A stretch of DNA of 64,000 bases from Immersiella caudata (Eukaryota > Ascomycota > Sordariomycetes > Sordariales > Lasiosphaeriaceae), in assembly GCA_030512335.1 (NCBI GenBank), contig JAULSU010000002.1, positions 744,001-808,000 on the forward strand. Reading direction: 5' to 3'. The first letter of the stretch is position 1, and each line of letters starts with the position of its first letter. The position numbers and the translations under genes are program-made. Of this stretch, positions 46,215 through 56,353 are shown in pieces. The notes under the pieces were generated by a model. It was not told the origin of the DNA and made no database searches. It saw nothing but the letters and a program-made list of their open reading frames with translations.

Positions 46215-46772
46215 TCATTCGTCGTCGTGAATCACCAAGCCAGGCCCATCCGCTGCGGCAACCGCCGCAGGCGGCTTCTCTCCCCCATCCCCATCCTTCT
46301 CTTCTGTTTCCTTCGCCCCCTCCTTCCTAGCCACCACACCGCCCTTCTTCTCGTCTTCCTTCCCCCCCTTCTGCCCCTTCCCCTTCCCCCTATTCTTCTT
46401 CTTCTCCCTCTTCTCCCTATTCTTCCTCGTCCGCTCCTCATCCGCCCTCTCCCTCACCCTCCTCTTCGCCTCAAACTCCTCTGCCTCCTTCTCCTTCGCT
46501 ACCTCCTCGTCCATCGCCCGCAACCGCTCGTATTCCCTCCTGCGCGCCGCTTTGTAAACGTGAAATTCGCCGGATCCTGCTCCCGCGCTGGATCCTTGGA
46601 CGTTGGTGACGATCTCGGGAGGAGCGGGAAGGGATTTTTTGATGGGGCCGCCAGCGGGGAGCGGGATGGGTTGGTCGGGGTTTGCGAAGAGGTGGGAGAG
46701 TTGGGTGGCTTGGAGGGAGGTGGGGGAGAGGGCGCGTTTTTTTTTGGGAGGGGGGTTGTCGTCGCGGGGCAT
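46215..46772 (-). CDS. PRKRIP1/DUF1168 family protein (spliceosome-associated)
   Basis: Single exon, 185 aa, starting MPRDDNPPPKKKRALSP. The family signature is the segment PEIVTNVQGSSAGAGSGEFHVYKAARRREYERL (residues about 50-85), followed by a long, highly charged single helix (about 85-140, rich in E/K/R) and a Lys/Gly-rich tail. Human PRKRIP1 is a helix-rich component of catalytic spliceosomes and an inhibitor of the kinase PKR; fungi lack PKR, so the splicing role is the likely ancestral one (family knowledge). The open frame extends 78 codons upstream, but that part is low-complexity Thr/Pro/His/Ser sequence and looks like a pyrimidine-rich leader (read on its own strand). The acidic end GLVIHDDE is intact. 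Confidence 0.88.
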   Translation of the reverse strand: MPRDDNPPPKKKRALSPTSLQATQLSHLFANPDQPIPLPAGGPIKKSLPAPPEIVTNVQGSSAGAGSGEFHVYKAARRREYERLRAMDEEVAKEKEAEEFEAKRRVRERADEERTRKNREKREKKKNRGKGKGQKGGKEDEKKGGVVARKEGAKETEEKDGDGGEKPPAAVAAADGPGLVIHDDE

Positions 46773-48109
46773 TTTGATTTTTTTGTTGTTGCTGCGGTGT
46801 TCTTGGGTTTGTTTTTGATGATTGGAAGGGGTGTTCTTGAGGCGGAGTAGCGAAGATGGTGAGAATGCTGTGGTGGTGAGGTTGAAGAGTTGGGTTGGGT
46901 AAACTGATGGGGTTGCTTTGGTGGTGTCGCGTCGCGAGGTTGAAGTTGGGTGAGGCTGAGAATTGTGCTGGCTGGGCGTTGACGTGTGTGGTGGCGGAAG
47001 ATGCAAGGTGTGGCTTGGGTGTCTCAGCCTTGGGATGCGATAAGATAAGACCCGCCCCGCGGTCAGAAGATAGGGATGGGGTTTTGAAAAAGCCCTCTTT
47101 TTCTCCCGTCTTCAGATGGAGCGATCTTCAGATACCCCTCACCGAGCTTTCGGTTAGGGAAAAGCTGACCGGGGAGGACAGGAGTCACGATAGCCGCCGA
47201 GGTGAAGACTGGAAACCAATCATGCCTCCGGCGGCTGTTTCGGTGCGCGCTTCAGGGGTCGGCGGAATGCGAACAGCCTTGCCCATTCTCGCCGCAAATC
47301 GGACGATCTCTGGGCGTTGGCGAATGGGCTGCCTCAAACACCATGATCATGTCATCCATGGTGCCGGGAGGGGCATGGAGGGGTAGCAAACAACCCCCTT
47401 TTTTGGGCACGCGCAAGACTATTATTCCCTCATGGTGCAACCCAAACTGCATCAGGTTCTCTTCTGGCTTGCAGGACTTGCAGAGGAAACCAAAAGAGTG
47501 CCTCTTGTGATTGCTGGCTGAGGGTCTGCCGAGCGCAAATGACGCATCTAGATCTGCCGCTTGTGAAAGCGTGCGACCCAAGAAAAGAAATTTGTGGGGT
47601 TGCGCTGGCAGCCGCCTCTTGCTCTGCCGGCCGATACTTGCCCAACACATCCAGATCCCGATTTCCCAACTGCAAGAGGGGTCTTTCTGCCCAGCATCTA
47701 CTTTCGCATTTGTAATATCTCGAGCCTCTAAGGGGTCGCGCATCTGCTTTTTCTTCTCTGCCAGCTAAGTTGGGCTCGGGACAACAACCGATTTCGCTGC
47801 ACGGGATCCCAATTTCTGCCCTGCTACGCTTTCCCGGCGCATTTTGCTTTTTTGCCTTCGCGCTTCTGCCTCTGCCTTTGACCTTCTTTTCCCCCAGGTG
47901 ACCCTTACACGACGCCCCCCTGATGCTGCCAAAGCGCTCGTCTCGGTCGTATATCTGTATCTTCTCAACCACCTTGTATATATGACCGAAGCCTCCCGCG
48001 CTCGAACTACCTACGCTTGTAACGCACCATCTTCCCATCGATACCATCACTTCTCGCACATCGGCCAATTGAACCGGCCCACACTTTTACAAACGCCCCA
48101 ACCGCAACC
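46773..48109. promoter_or_regulatory. Divergent promoter region of the PRKRIP1-like and DET1-like genes
   Basis: This 1.3-kb interval lies between divergent starts. The 300 bases before the DET1-like start are C/T-rich on plus, consistent with its leader. No supportable gene is seen. Confidence 0.5.
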
Positions 48110-50104
48110 ATGGGGAAGCCTAGACTTCTCATTGTGATTAGACATGCCCAGTCCGAGGGCAACCGTATGTCTTTTGTCTGATTGGGAGGTTCTTTCGGCA
48201 CGGATGCGATGCTAACCGCGGGTTCCAACAGGAAATCGCGACATCCACCAGACAGTCCCTGATCACCGCGTCAAGCTGACGTCGGAGGGATGGCAGCAGG
48301 CATACGAGGCGGGCCGGCGTCTGCGCAAGATGCTCCGGGCCGACGATACGTTGCACTTCTTCACGAGTCCCTACCGCCGCACGCGCGAGACCACGGAGGG
48401 CATTCTGGCTACGCTGACCAGCGACGAGCCCGAGCCGAGCCCCTTCAAGCGCAACAATATCAAGGTGTATGAGGAGCCGCGCCTGCGGGAGCAAGACTTT
48501 GGCAACTTCCAGCCGTGCAGCGCCGAGATGGAGCGCATGTGGCAGGAGCGCGCCGACTACGGCCACTTCTTTTACCGCATCCCGGACGGAGAGAGCGCTG
48601 CCGATGCCTACGATCGAATCAGTGGCTTTAACGAGAGTCTGTGGCGCCAGTTTGGAGAGGATGACTTCGCCAGCGTCTGCGTGCTCGGTAGGTTGAGAAA
48701 GGCATGAGAAAAGAGATGTCCCAGCTGACAAGTCCAGTTACCCACGGACTCATGTCCCGTGTTTTCCTCATGAAGTGGTATCACTTCAGCGTCGAGTATT
48801 TTGAAGATCTCCGCAACGTCAACCACTGCGAGTTTCTCATCATGCGGAAGAACGAGGAGAGCGGCAAGTATATACTGCAGAACAAGCTGCGCACTTGGTC
48901 CGAGCTGCGGCGGGAGCGGGCGATGCTCAAGGAGAAAGGGGAGAAGCCGGAAAAGGGAGACGACGATGCGGCGGTGAAGGAGAAGGGGACCGGAAACAGT
49001 AAGGACAGCTCCAAGCTCACCCGCGCTCAATGCCACTCCACCGTTAGCAACGGGGCTCCCGCCGAGAATCGCCGCCGGTGGGGAGGCTGTCCGAACGGAT
49101 GCAACCACGACAAGAACTTCAAGATCCGCCAGACTCTGGCTGACCTGGTAAAGAGCGACAACATCACCTCTAACGAGAATGCTTCCACCGCCACCCTGAT
49201 CAACAAGAGCGGCACCGGCAGCGAGAACGGCAGCGGATCTAGCAGCAACGGTACAGTGACCAACAGCAACGGCGCCAGTCCCCGCACCCTCGGGACGGCC
49301 AATCCATCCTTCAACGGCACTGCCGCCAGCCACACGGTCACGTCGGGGAGCCAAGCATCCCCGTCCACTCTGATTAGCAGACGGCCAGCAGCCAAGCGAC
49401 TGCAGTCGCAGACGGACGTCAGCAGCATCCCCGAGCTGACCATCTCCGGCGGAGGTCAAATCGAGATCGACGTCGCCAAGGCACGCGATGAAGTTGTCTC
49501 AAGCCCAGACGGTACGCCCTCCTTTATTTCGGTCGAAGATCGCCTACGAAACCACTCCAAGAGCCCGTTGGAGCATCTGCATCAGCAACTGCACGTGGGT
49601 CGCGATTTTGGCGGTACTTACAGCGGACACAACAGCCTCGTGGCAAGCGATGCCGACTCGTCTGAAGACGAACACCACCGCCGACGCATGGCGAAAGTTT
49701 TGGGTCTCAAGGAGAGCAGTGACGACATGGCCGCTGCAGTGGGTGGCTCTAACAGCACCCTCGACGGAGGGAAGAAAGGTCTGGCGCCCACACCTCAACA
49801 TGTCCGCCAAAACGTGAGGGATCATAGCCGCATGGGAAGGGGTGCCAAGGCCAATCGGCTCGGTGATCATCCCCATAGTAGTGACGGGGAGCACGAGCAC
49901 GACCAAGACCACGACCATGATCACGAACACCACTGTCCTCACCACCATCCCGATGATCATGATCATGGACACGATGGAGATGGCGAGGGCGAAGAGGAGG
50001 GGGAAGGTGAGGATCTATCAAGGACGTTAACCGACGAAGCTGATGAAGTGTTGTTGAGAAGAGCGGAGAAGGAGGAACGGAGCATCCAAGAGAGTGTCTA
50101 CTAA
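48110..50104 (+). CDS. DET1-like histidine-phosphatase (phosphoglycerate mutase fold) protein with long tail
   Basis: Three exons, 48110-48164, 48232-48687 and 48738-50104, encode 625 aa; introns are 67 and 50 nt. The first about 250 residues are a histidine-phosphatase domain: MGKPRLLIVIRHAQSEGN with the phospho-acceptor His12 (RHA rather than the common RHG), TSPYRRTRETT, the conserved EEPRLREQDFGNFQ, YGHFFYRIPDGESAADAYDR and the second catalytic His173 in VTHGLMSR. The EPRxREQDFGNFQ and FxRxPxGESAADxYDR segments are those of yeast Det1 (YDR051C), a phosphatase linked to sterol transport from plasma membrane to ER. Yeast Det1 is about 334 aa. Here about 375 further residues follow: Ser/Asn/Thr-rich disorder, then a His/Asp-rich stretch (about 550-590) and an acidic end. 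Substrate and tail function are unknown. Confidence 0.88.
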
Positions 50105-51176
50105 GTCCAATCTCTGATCGTCGGTTTCCTTGGTCTAAGCGAGCGAGCGGCATTTTCACGGCGGTCTAGCGCGTGTTCTCTTTCTCGACTTTTACGATGG
50201 GTGGTCTACTGCAGCTTGATAGAACGCATTACTTGCGACGCTGGGACGGGTGGAGGATGAACATATTTCTTGGCGGTCGGGATAGGAGGAAGTTACGACA
50301 CGGCATATCTAGATTGTAACAGTTGGAACGAATAGATTCCAGGGCGTTGGCGGCAGTGGTCAGACCACATGAGTGGGAAGCAAAGAGTTTGCCGAAGATA
50401 CCTACTTAGTCTTGATTGGTGGCTTGATGGCTTGGGTGGCTTGTCGATAGGTTGAAGTCTTGATTTTATCTGATAGCTGGGCCCGCGCTTGAGATCTTAC
50501 GTACATCCCGAACGACTTGCGAGATCCAGGGCTCAGTCACCATCGACTGGGGTGAAATGGCCTGGCCACACCTCTTCTTCTAGCATCCAGCCAGCCAGAT
50601 CTTCCACCTTTACACATGACCGATCTATCTGCCTTGTTGATGATCTCCATTCTGCTGCGTGTGCGCCCATCACATTGGATGTGATCGTGTTTTGGCGCCC
50701 GGAATGGCGTGTGGAGACAGCTGATGAGGTTCGCCCAGCCGCTGGCCAACACGGCAGCCAAGTCCCTCGCCAATGTTCGCTGTGCCATTCCAAAGTTCGC
50801 GATGACGATACGCCACTCCACACACAGGATGGGGCACATGTAGCACTGAGCCAGAAGATTTCCCAATCACCATGTCAGTGCTCCCATGGTCGTACTAAGT
50901 CGAGGATGTTGGTCCCAACGGACGACAGGGTTAGGATCATCTCGTGGGATTCAGTGCGCAGAAGGGGGAAAGTTAGAAACCGGAAGAAGGGAAAGAGGAC
51001 AAACTAACCATGTGTGCCCCTAGTCAACACTGTTTGCTTTAGCTTTCCACATTAGTTGAAGAGATACATGGCGCCTGGCAATAGGTAAGAGAGGTCCTGG
51101 GCAGACACAGGTATAGAGATACTTTTGCAGTTTCTAGCTCTCTAGCTGATATTCAATCCGACACCTATGTAGCTAA
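50105..51176. other. Intergenic region after the DET1-like gene
   Basis: About 1.1 kb with the probable 3' UTR of the DET1-like gene at its left end. Open frames at 50489-51007 and their antisense counterparts do not resemble any protein I know. I see no gene. Confidence 0.5.
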
Positions 51177-51551
51177 TCAGATTGATCTCTCAGCTCTTTG
51201 GCCGCCTTTCTTCGCAAGTGCGCGCTGAAGATGGTTCGCCGAGTTGAATATCCCATTTGTCGCAGCCCCGCACACAGCGCAACCTGGATCTTTTCGGTAC
51301 CTTCTCAAAGCGCAAGATTCGCAGAAGTAGTGCCCGCACCTTGCCATAACAGGTGATTTATAGCTCTCCTTACAAACGGCACAGATAGGTGAAATGTTGT
51401 AAGTGCCTTCGCTCCACTGCCCTTCTTCGCTGTTCTTTTCAACAACGCCCCTGTTCGCATAAGCAACTGTGGTGCCTCCTAGACTCTTCCTCGGGTGATA
51501 TTGGCACCAATAGCGTGGAATGAGGTAGAATTCAGATTCGATGAGACACGA
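51177..51551 (-). pseudogene. Orphan C-terminal RING fragment of CWC24/RNF113
   Basis: On the minus strand an open frame of 124 codons with no early ATG ends in a complete C3HC4 RING finger. Cys pairs begin at 51383 (ICAVC), then CGHYFC, ESC and CAVC ending at 51270; this is followed by GAATNGIFNSANHL and a stop at 51177. This matches the C-terminus of the splicing factor CWC24/RNF113, where the usual wording is CGHYFCExCALxRYRK and CGAxTNGxFN. The family's CCCH zinc finger and N-terminal half are absent: upstream sequence hits a stop (51552-51554) and nothing CCCH-like follows within 400 bases. I infer a truncated duplicate, the full gene lying elsewhere. An unrecognised upstream exon that turns it into a short expressed protein is possible. 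Confidence 0.7.
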
Positions 51552-51938
51552 TTATGGCTGCTTGGTGCCATGCTCCACTCTGCTTTCTCGCAGAGCTGAC
51601 TAATTCGTCCAGGCCACGTGACAAGCCAAGGAGCTCCTCAACGCAAGCGGGGCACTGGCCTCAACCCAAGCAACCGCAGCTGACGGACGACGGCTCGGGA
51701 GCTTCCAACAGACTTTGTTGGTCGCGTGCCTCGACTCGTTGTGTGTCCCAGCCAGAGAGACTGGGCAGCTAGAGCAAGAGTGTAATGTATGTTGCCCCCA
51801 CCCGTCGCCGTCCTGGCAAATGCGCAAATGTGGCAAGCGACCACTCGCTAACCCAGCGCGCGCAGCGTCGCAGCAAGCCACGGTCCCGATAACCCCATGA
51901 ACATGGGTGAGAATAACTACCCACAACTGCATTAATAA

Positions 51939-52043
51939 GCGGGTTTGGCTCAGTTAGGAGACTGTTAGACTGAAGAATTAGAACTTTATTCTATCAATTT
52001 GATTAATACCTGAAGGTCGTGTGTTTAATCCACGTAAATCACA
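51939..52043 (+). pseudogene. Decayed intron-containing tRNA-Phe(GAA)-like sequence
   Basis: The order of elements fits tRNA-Phe: acceptor-like GCGGGTT, D-arm GCTCAGTTAGGAGA, anticodon arm GTTAGACTGAAGA with anticodon GAA, an insert at the normal intron site after base 37, then AGGTC, T-arm GTGTGTTTAATCCACGT and AAATCAC plus A. The T-loop TTTAATC (canonical TTCGATC) and several stem positions differ by C-to-T or G-to-A changes. The D-stem and acceptor stem no longer pair well. The flanks are AT-rich for this window. I judge it a relic, perhaps RIP-mutated, rather than a working tRNA gene. Confidence 0.5.
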
Positions 52044-54535
52044 AGCCTTTCTTTTTGGTGATGCTTCCAAGTCATGTTTAGGCGTTGCTCTGCCCTTTAT
52101 GACTTTCTAGCAGAACCAAAGCAACACAAAACAACCTCGTCAGCCCCGGCTATGTTTGTCCGCCATACAGTAGCACGAAACCCACAGCCCGGGACCGACT
52201 ACCTAATCCTAAGAGAACCACACGCAGATTTCGTAGCCTCATACCCCCTATCACAGAACCGCTTGTCACAATGATGGAATAACATAACTGACAAGCCCAA
52301 AGCAGAAAAAGAAACACCAAACTCCTCTTTACCGAGAAACAAGCCCTCGTCCCACACGACAGACACTTCACCCCAAAGACACAAAAACAAGACACGCCCC
52401 GTACCCCCATCATGTCAAACTTACCATCCGTACGCCTCCGTGTTTCTCCGCGAGCCGCTGCCTCTCACAATACCTCACTCACCCTAGGCAAGGTACACAT
52501 CCGACCGCCGCCTCCGCAGTACCTAGTAGCCACAGAGACGCAGACGCAGACGCAGCGTAACGACACACAGCAGTCTTAACCTGAGTCTGAGTCTGTATCA
52601 CAACCACCTACGACATGACGTGTCACAGGTACGTACACCCGGATGTGTACTTCCCTCGGCACAAAGGGTGTGTAAAACGAAACGGTGCGCTTGTGTTGTG
52701 TTCTCGTCTGCCTTTTCCCCTTCCGAGGGACACAGCAGCTCCCTTGTTACCTTGTACGGTGTAGAATGTGATGTAGGGGGGCGGGACGGGCAGATACATG
52801 GGCCGGATATGCTGTGCGCTGTTCGATCCTGTAAGCCTCCTTTTTAGGACTTTCTTTTTGTCGGGTGAGGGATGGCGAGGAGGGTATCTTCCGGTAATGG
52901 GAGTTGCTTCGTTGATTGTCCCTATCTTGGGATGATAATTGTTAAGTTATGGGGAAAGAAAAGAGGGGGTGTCGTCAAAAGGTCCTACCAAGTCTACTGA
53001 AGAGGTTGCACAGTACCAACGACCAGACAAGACGATGTGGTGGAACAAACCACAGGGCAAAGTCAAAACAAAACATGGCACACCAGTCAGTGCTGTCAAG
53101 CGAGAGGTGGTCGGGCAGTCAATAACACCCCCCCCTATCAACGACATCAAACTTTTGACGCCTACGGAGTTACCCAAACCGGCGCCTTCCGAGGGAGAGG
53201 GAGGCATATCAATATCGCCATCCGACAGAATTCAGGTCCTTCGCCGTTCGTCGCACACGGGCATCCACAAACGACGACGCGCAGGGCTGCTTCATATTGA
53301 CCGACCTCCCGTCTGCCTGGCTGGCTGCGGCATTCGCCGCTCGTCTATGTGCGTTCTGTAGCACAACACACTCTGCAGAGAGTAGGCTAGAAGAAGCGAA
53401 GAAACCCCGGCTGCTGGTGTTCCGTTGTCGGTGCGAGATGCAAATCTGCCGACCGACTGTCCGACCTGAAGCCCGAAAACGCAACACGACAACTCAAGTC
53501 TGGCAGACCGAGTTCGACCCGTCCGATAGGGACGTCGTCGTCGTTGTGTTTACCTCCCCTGATACCCTGCCGTCAACTCCCAGCGTTGCAGTGCATCCTC
53601 CCCCTATCATCCATCCAACCTTCCGCTCCCAGTAGGTTACCTCGCCACCACCTAACCCTCGTTATCAAGCAGTGGCAGATTCCATGCCCTCACTCGAGGG
53701 TGGCAGCGGTAGTAACCCTCCCCCAACCCTTGGCTAAGAATATCCCCATCCCAGCATCAAACTTTTGAATGTGGGCAAAAAATCAAGGAAGTCACCCATA
53801 ACCAAGGACTCAAACCGTACTCCAGTCGCTACCAAGGCAGATCACAAGACCCTGATCTCAACCTGACCTGGTGTTCCTGCAGAAAGGGGGGACTACCCTA
53901 CTTGCTCCTCTCTGCCACTCTCCCGCTGAAGAGGGAGGTCGCCCAAGATTAGGTAACAAGTAGATCTCGTAACCCTTCCACGCGGACCTCCTCCGAGCCC
54001 TCAAGACGAGAAGAGAAGTGTTGTTTCAAACACTCAACCCGTTCTCCCACCACGAGGTGGCGCCATGCAACGCCATGCCCGGCGGCCTCACCCTCTCCAT
54101 CCCTTCCATCCTCACAAGTAAAAGGAAAAAAAACAAGGAACCGATACAACGACACCACTCTCACTCAGCCGTCACATGAACCTCCCAGCCATGGAGCAGT
54201 CTCCATGCCAATGCTAATGTCTCTCAGCTTCCCACCACCCTAAACCACCTGATATCGCAGGTACACTCTCCCCCAACCAATCACCTCTGCCCTCCCGCAC
54301 CTCTGACAGGAGGGCACAATGTCTCTGATGACGGATGGTCGTGATGAACTGGGCGAATGGGGGGTGCCGCTCGCTCTCAGCTCGGGTGGTTGGCCGGACG
54401 GATGGCGTGCATGTTGGCGTTGCACCCCATCCATTCATCCATTCATACTGGGAGTAGGTAGGTAAGCTAGGGACGCGAGGGATGGCGGCACGCTCGCAGG
54501 AGCAGAGAGTTGCATGATTAGGTTGGAGGATGGTG

Positions 54536-54555
54536 TGGTGGTGGTGGTGGTGGTG
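54536..54555 (+). repeat. TGG/GTG trinucleotide microsatellite
   Basis: About six perfect TGG units in a G-rich stretch. Read in one frame they give a poly-Val run, which explains a long but spurious open frame starting at 54514. Confidence 0.8.
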
Positions 54556-56338
54556 TGGGAGGAGTGGAGAGGGCAGAGAGCTAACCTACACTATGGGCTG
54601 GCTGGTACGGACAGCTGCATGGAGGGGGGCAAGAGAGGTTGCGTTCTTACAGTGCTGCCGAGACATACAGACTCGAGCGAGCGTAGATGGGGGCATGGGG
54701 GTTTGTTGCCCGCCAGTGGCAGTTTGAGTGGATTCTCGGAGACGAAAGAGAGCACAGCGGCGGTGATGGGGCATACCCTCCGCACAGCCGGTGTGATCGG
54801 AAGCCTCGGTTGTGGCTTCCTCGCCCGACGAGATCGACAGCCTCACAGGAAAGAGCGAGGAAGTGCTTGCTGCTGCTTGCTGCTGCTCCTGCCTCCTGCC
54901 TGCCTCCTTCCACGTAAGGTAAGCCTGAGTGGCCCCCTCATTTGTCATGTTTCCATTCTTTGGCCCCAGGGTCGCAACACGTTTCGAAGGCGCCGAAGGG
55001 CTGGGTTGATGCTGGAGCAGGCGTGTGACGGGAGGAGGCAGGCCGCAGGTCTCGGTGCGGGGACGGCCAATCGCCCATTCCCAAGCAAGCCAGACCCGGC
55101 AGGCAGGAGAAGCGTCCAAGTCTGTGTCGTCGTCGACACGCCGCCGTCATGCTTTTGCGATCCTTCTCCAACTCCAGATAGCCGATCATGCTGCTTGCTA
55201 GCTGCTGCTGCCCGCTCTACTCGATGCAGACATCTCAGTACTCGGAATAGTATCCCCTCATCTCACCCCACCCCCTCATTCTCCCCAGTCCTCCGTCGTC
55301 GCCATCGCTTGCCCGTTGGCGAAAGGGAGCTTGCGCTTACCCGGTCCTGCAGCAGCCAAGGGAGGTATTAGAGTGCGCGAGAAACCCGTCGCCAGCTTTC
55401 CCCACCACGAAACAATCCCCATTCGGGCAAGCCGCTCCAACGCTCGCCGGCGTTGCACCGCATCACTTGGGAGCAGCACCAAGCAGCAATCCGCTCCCAC
55501 CAGAAGAGGAATCCCTCGTTCACATTCCAACCGCTCGCTGCTGCGACTCTCCCCACGCTATGCAATCTGCACAACTGAACCCCACGATGCAACACTTGGG
55601 ACGCATACATAGCATACCGCGCAGTCAGCGTAATGTCCCCCCCTTAGCGTAGGAATGTTTACTGCGCCGCGAGAGATGGGGTCGAATCCGTAACGCTTGG
55701 AAAGCACCTGGACGTGAACCAAAGAAATGAACGACAAAAAAGTGATGCATCAGAGGAACTTTGCCGAACCCACACCAAGTTCTCACCCGACGGATGGCTC
55801 TTGGCCTCCATCCAATCTTGCTTACAGAAGGCCACTCACCTTCCAACCAACAGCCAATTCAATGAATGGTCCCACGCAGGAAACAAGAGACAGGGACCGA
55901 TATCACGCTCACTTATAGCCCTCCACCAACAGGCACCTTGCAGCGGACGCCTTCTCCATCGAGACGATCCAGAAGCCAAGACGCTCTGTAAACGGCAAAA
56001 GGGCCTCCCGGTTGGGAGCGATCTCTCCAAAACGTCGATGCTGCTTACCGTCCGTGCCTGGTGATCTGTAATCCGTACCCGAAGAACCTCACCTCCACTC
56101 ACTCGAGCGAGCAGTTTTGCAATCTCACAAGTCCGAGCCTGCTAGCCAGGCTTCTCTGAGACAGTCTCAGCTCCTCGACCTCAACCCCCAATCTCATCAC
56201 CTTCCCCCGCAGGCAAAGAAAACTTGGAACAGGAACGTGATGTGAAAATTTGAGGCCCAAAAAATTTGCATCATCACTGTTCCCAAAAGCCACTCGCAAG
56301 ACACGTCCCTCTTCGGTTTAGATAATGCACAAAATGTG

Positions 56339-56353
56339 CCTAGACAGTCTAGG
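56339..56353. repeat. Inverted repeat with TCTAG-type arms
   Basis: CCTAGAC and GTCTAGG flank a single A, a perfect 7-bp-arm palindrome. A further AGTCTAGA lies immediately downstream (about 56355-56362). No adjacent gene is known. Confidence 0.7.

Noticed and set aside
46227..46850. Leu/Pro-rich open frame antisense to the PRKRIP1-like gene
   Set aside because: It is the complement of Lys/Glu-rich codons and therefore artefactual.
53790..53880. tRNA-like wording on the minus strand (TTTGAGTCC T-arm and CTGCCTTGG)
   Set aside because: I could not close an anticodon stem or acceptor stem, so there is no cloverleaf.
54514..55371. 285-codon open frame on plus
   Set aside because: It begins with a poly-Val run from a TGG microsatellite and continues with random Cys/Ser/Arg-rich sequence.
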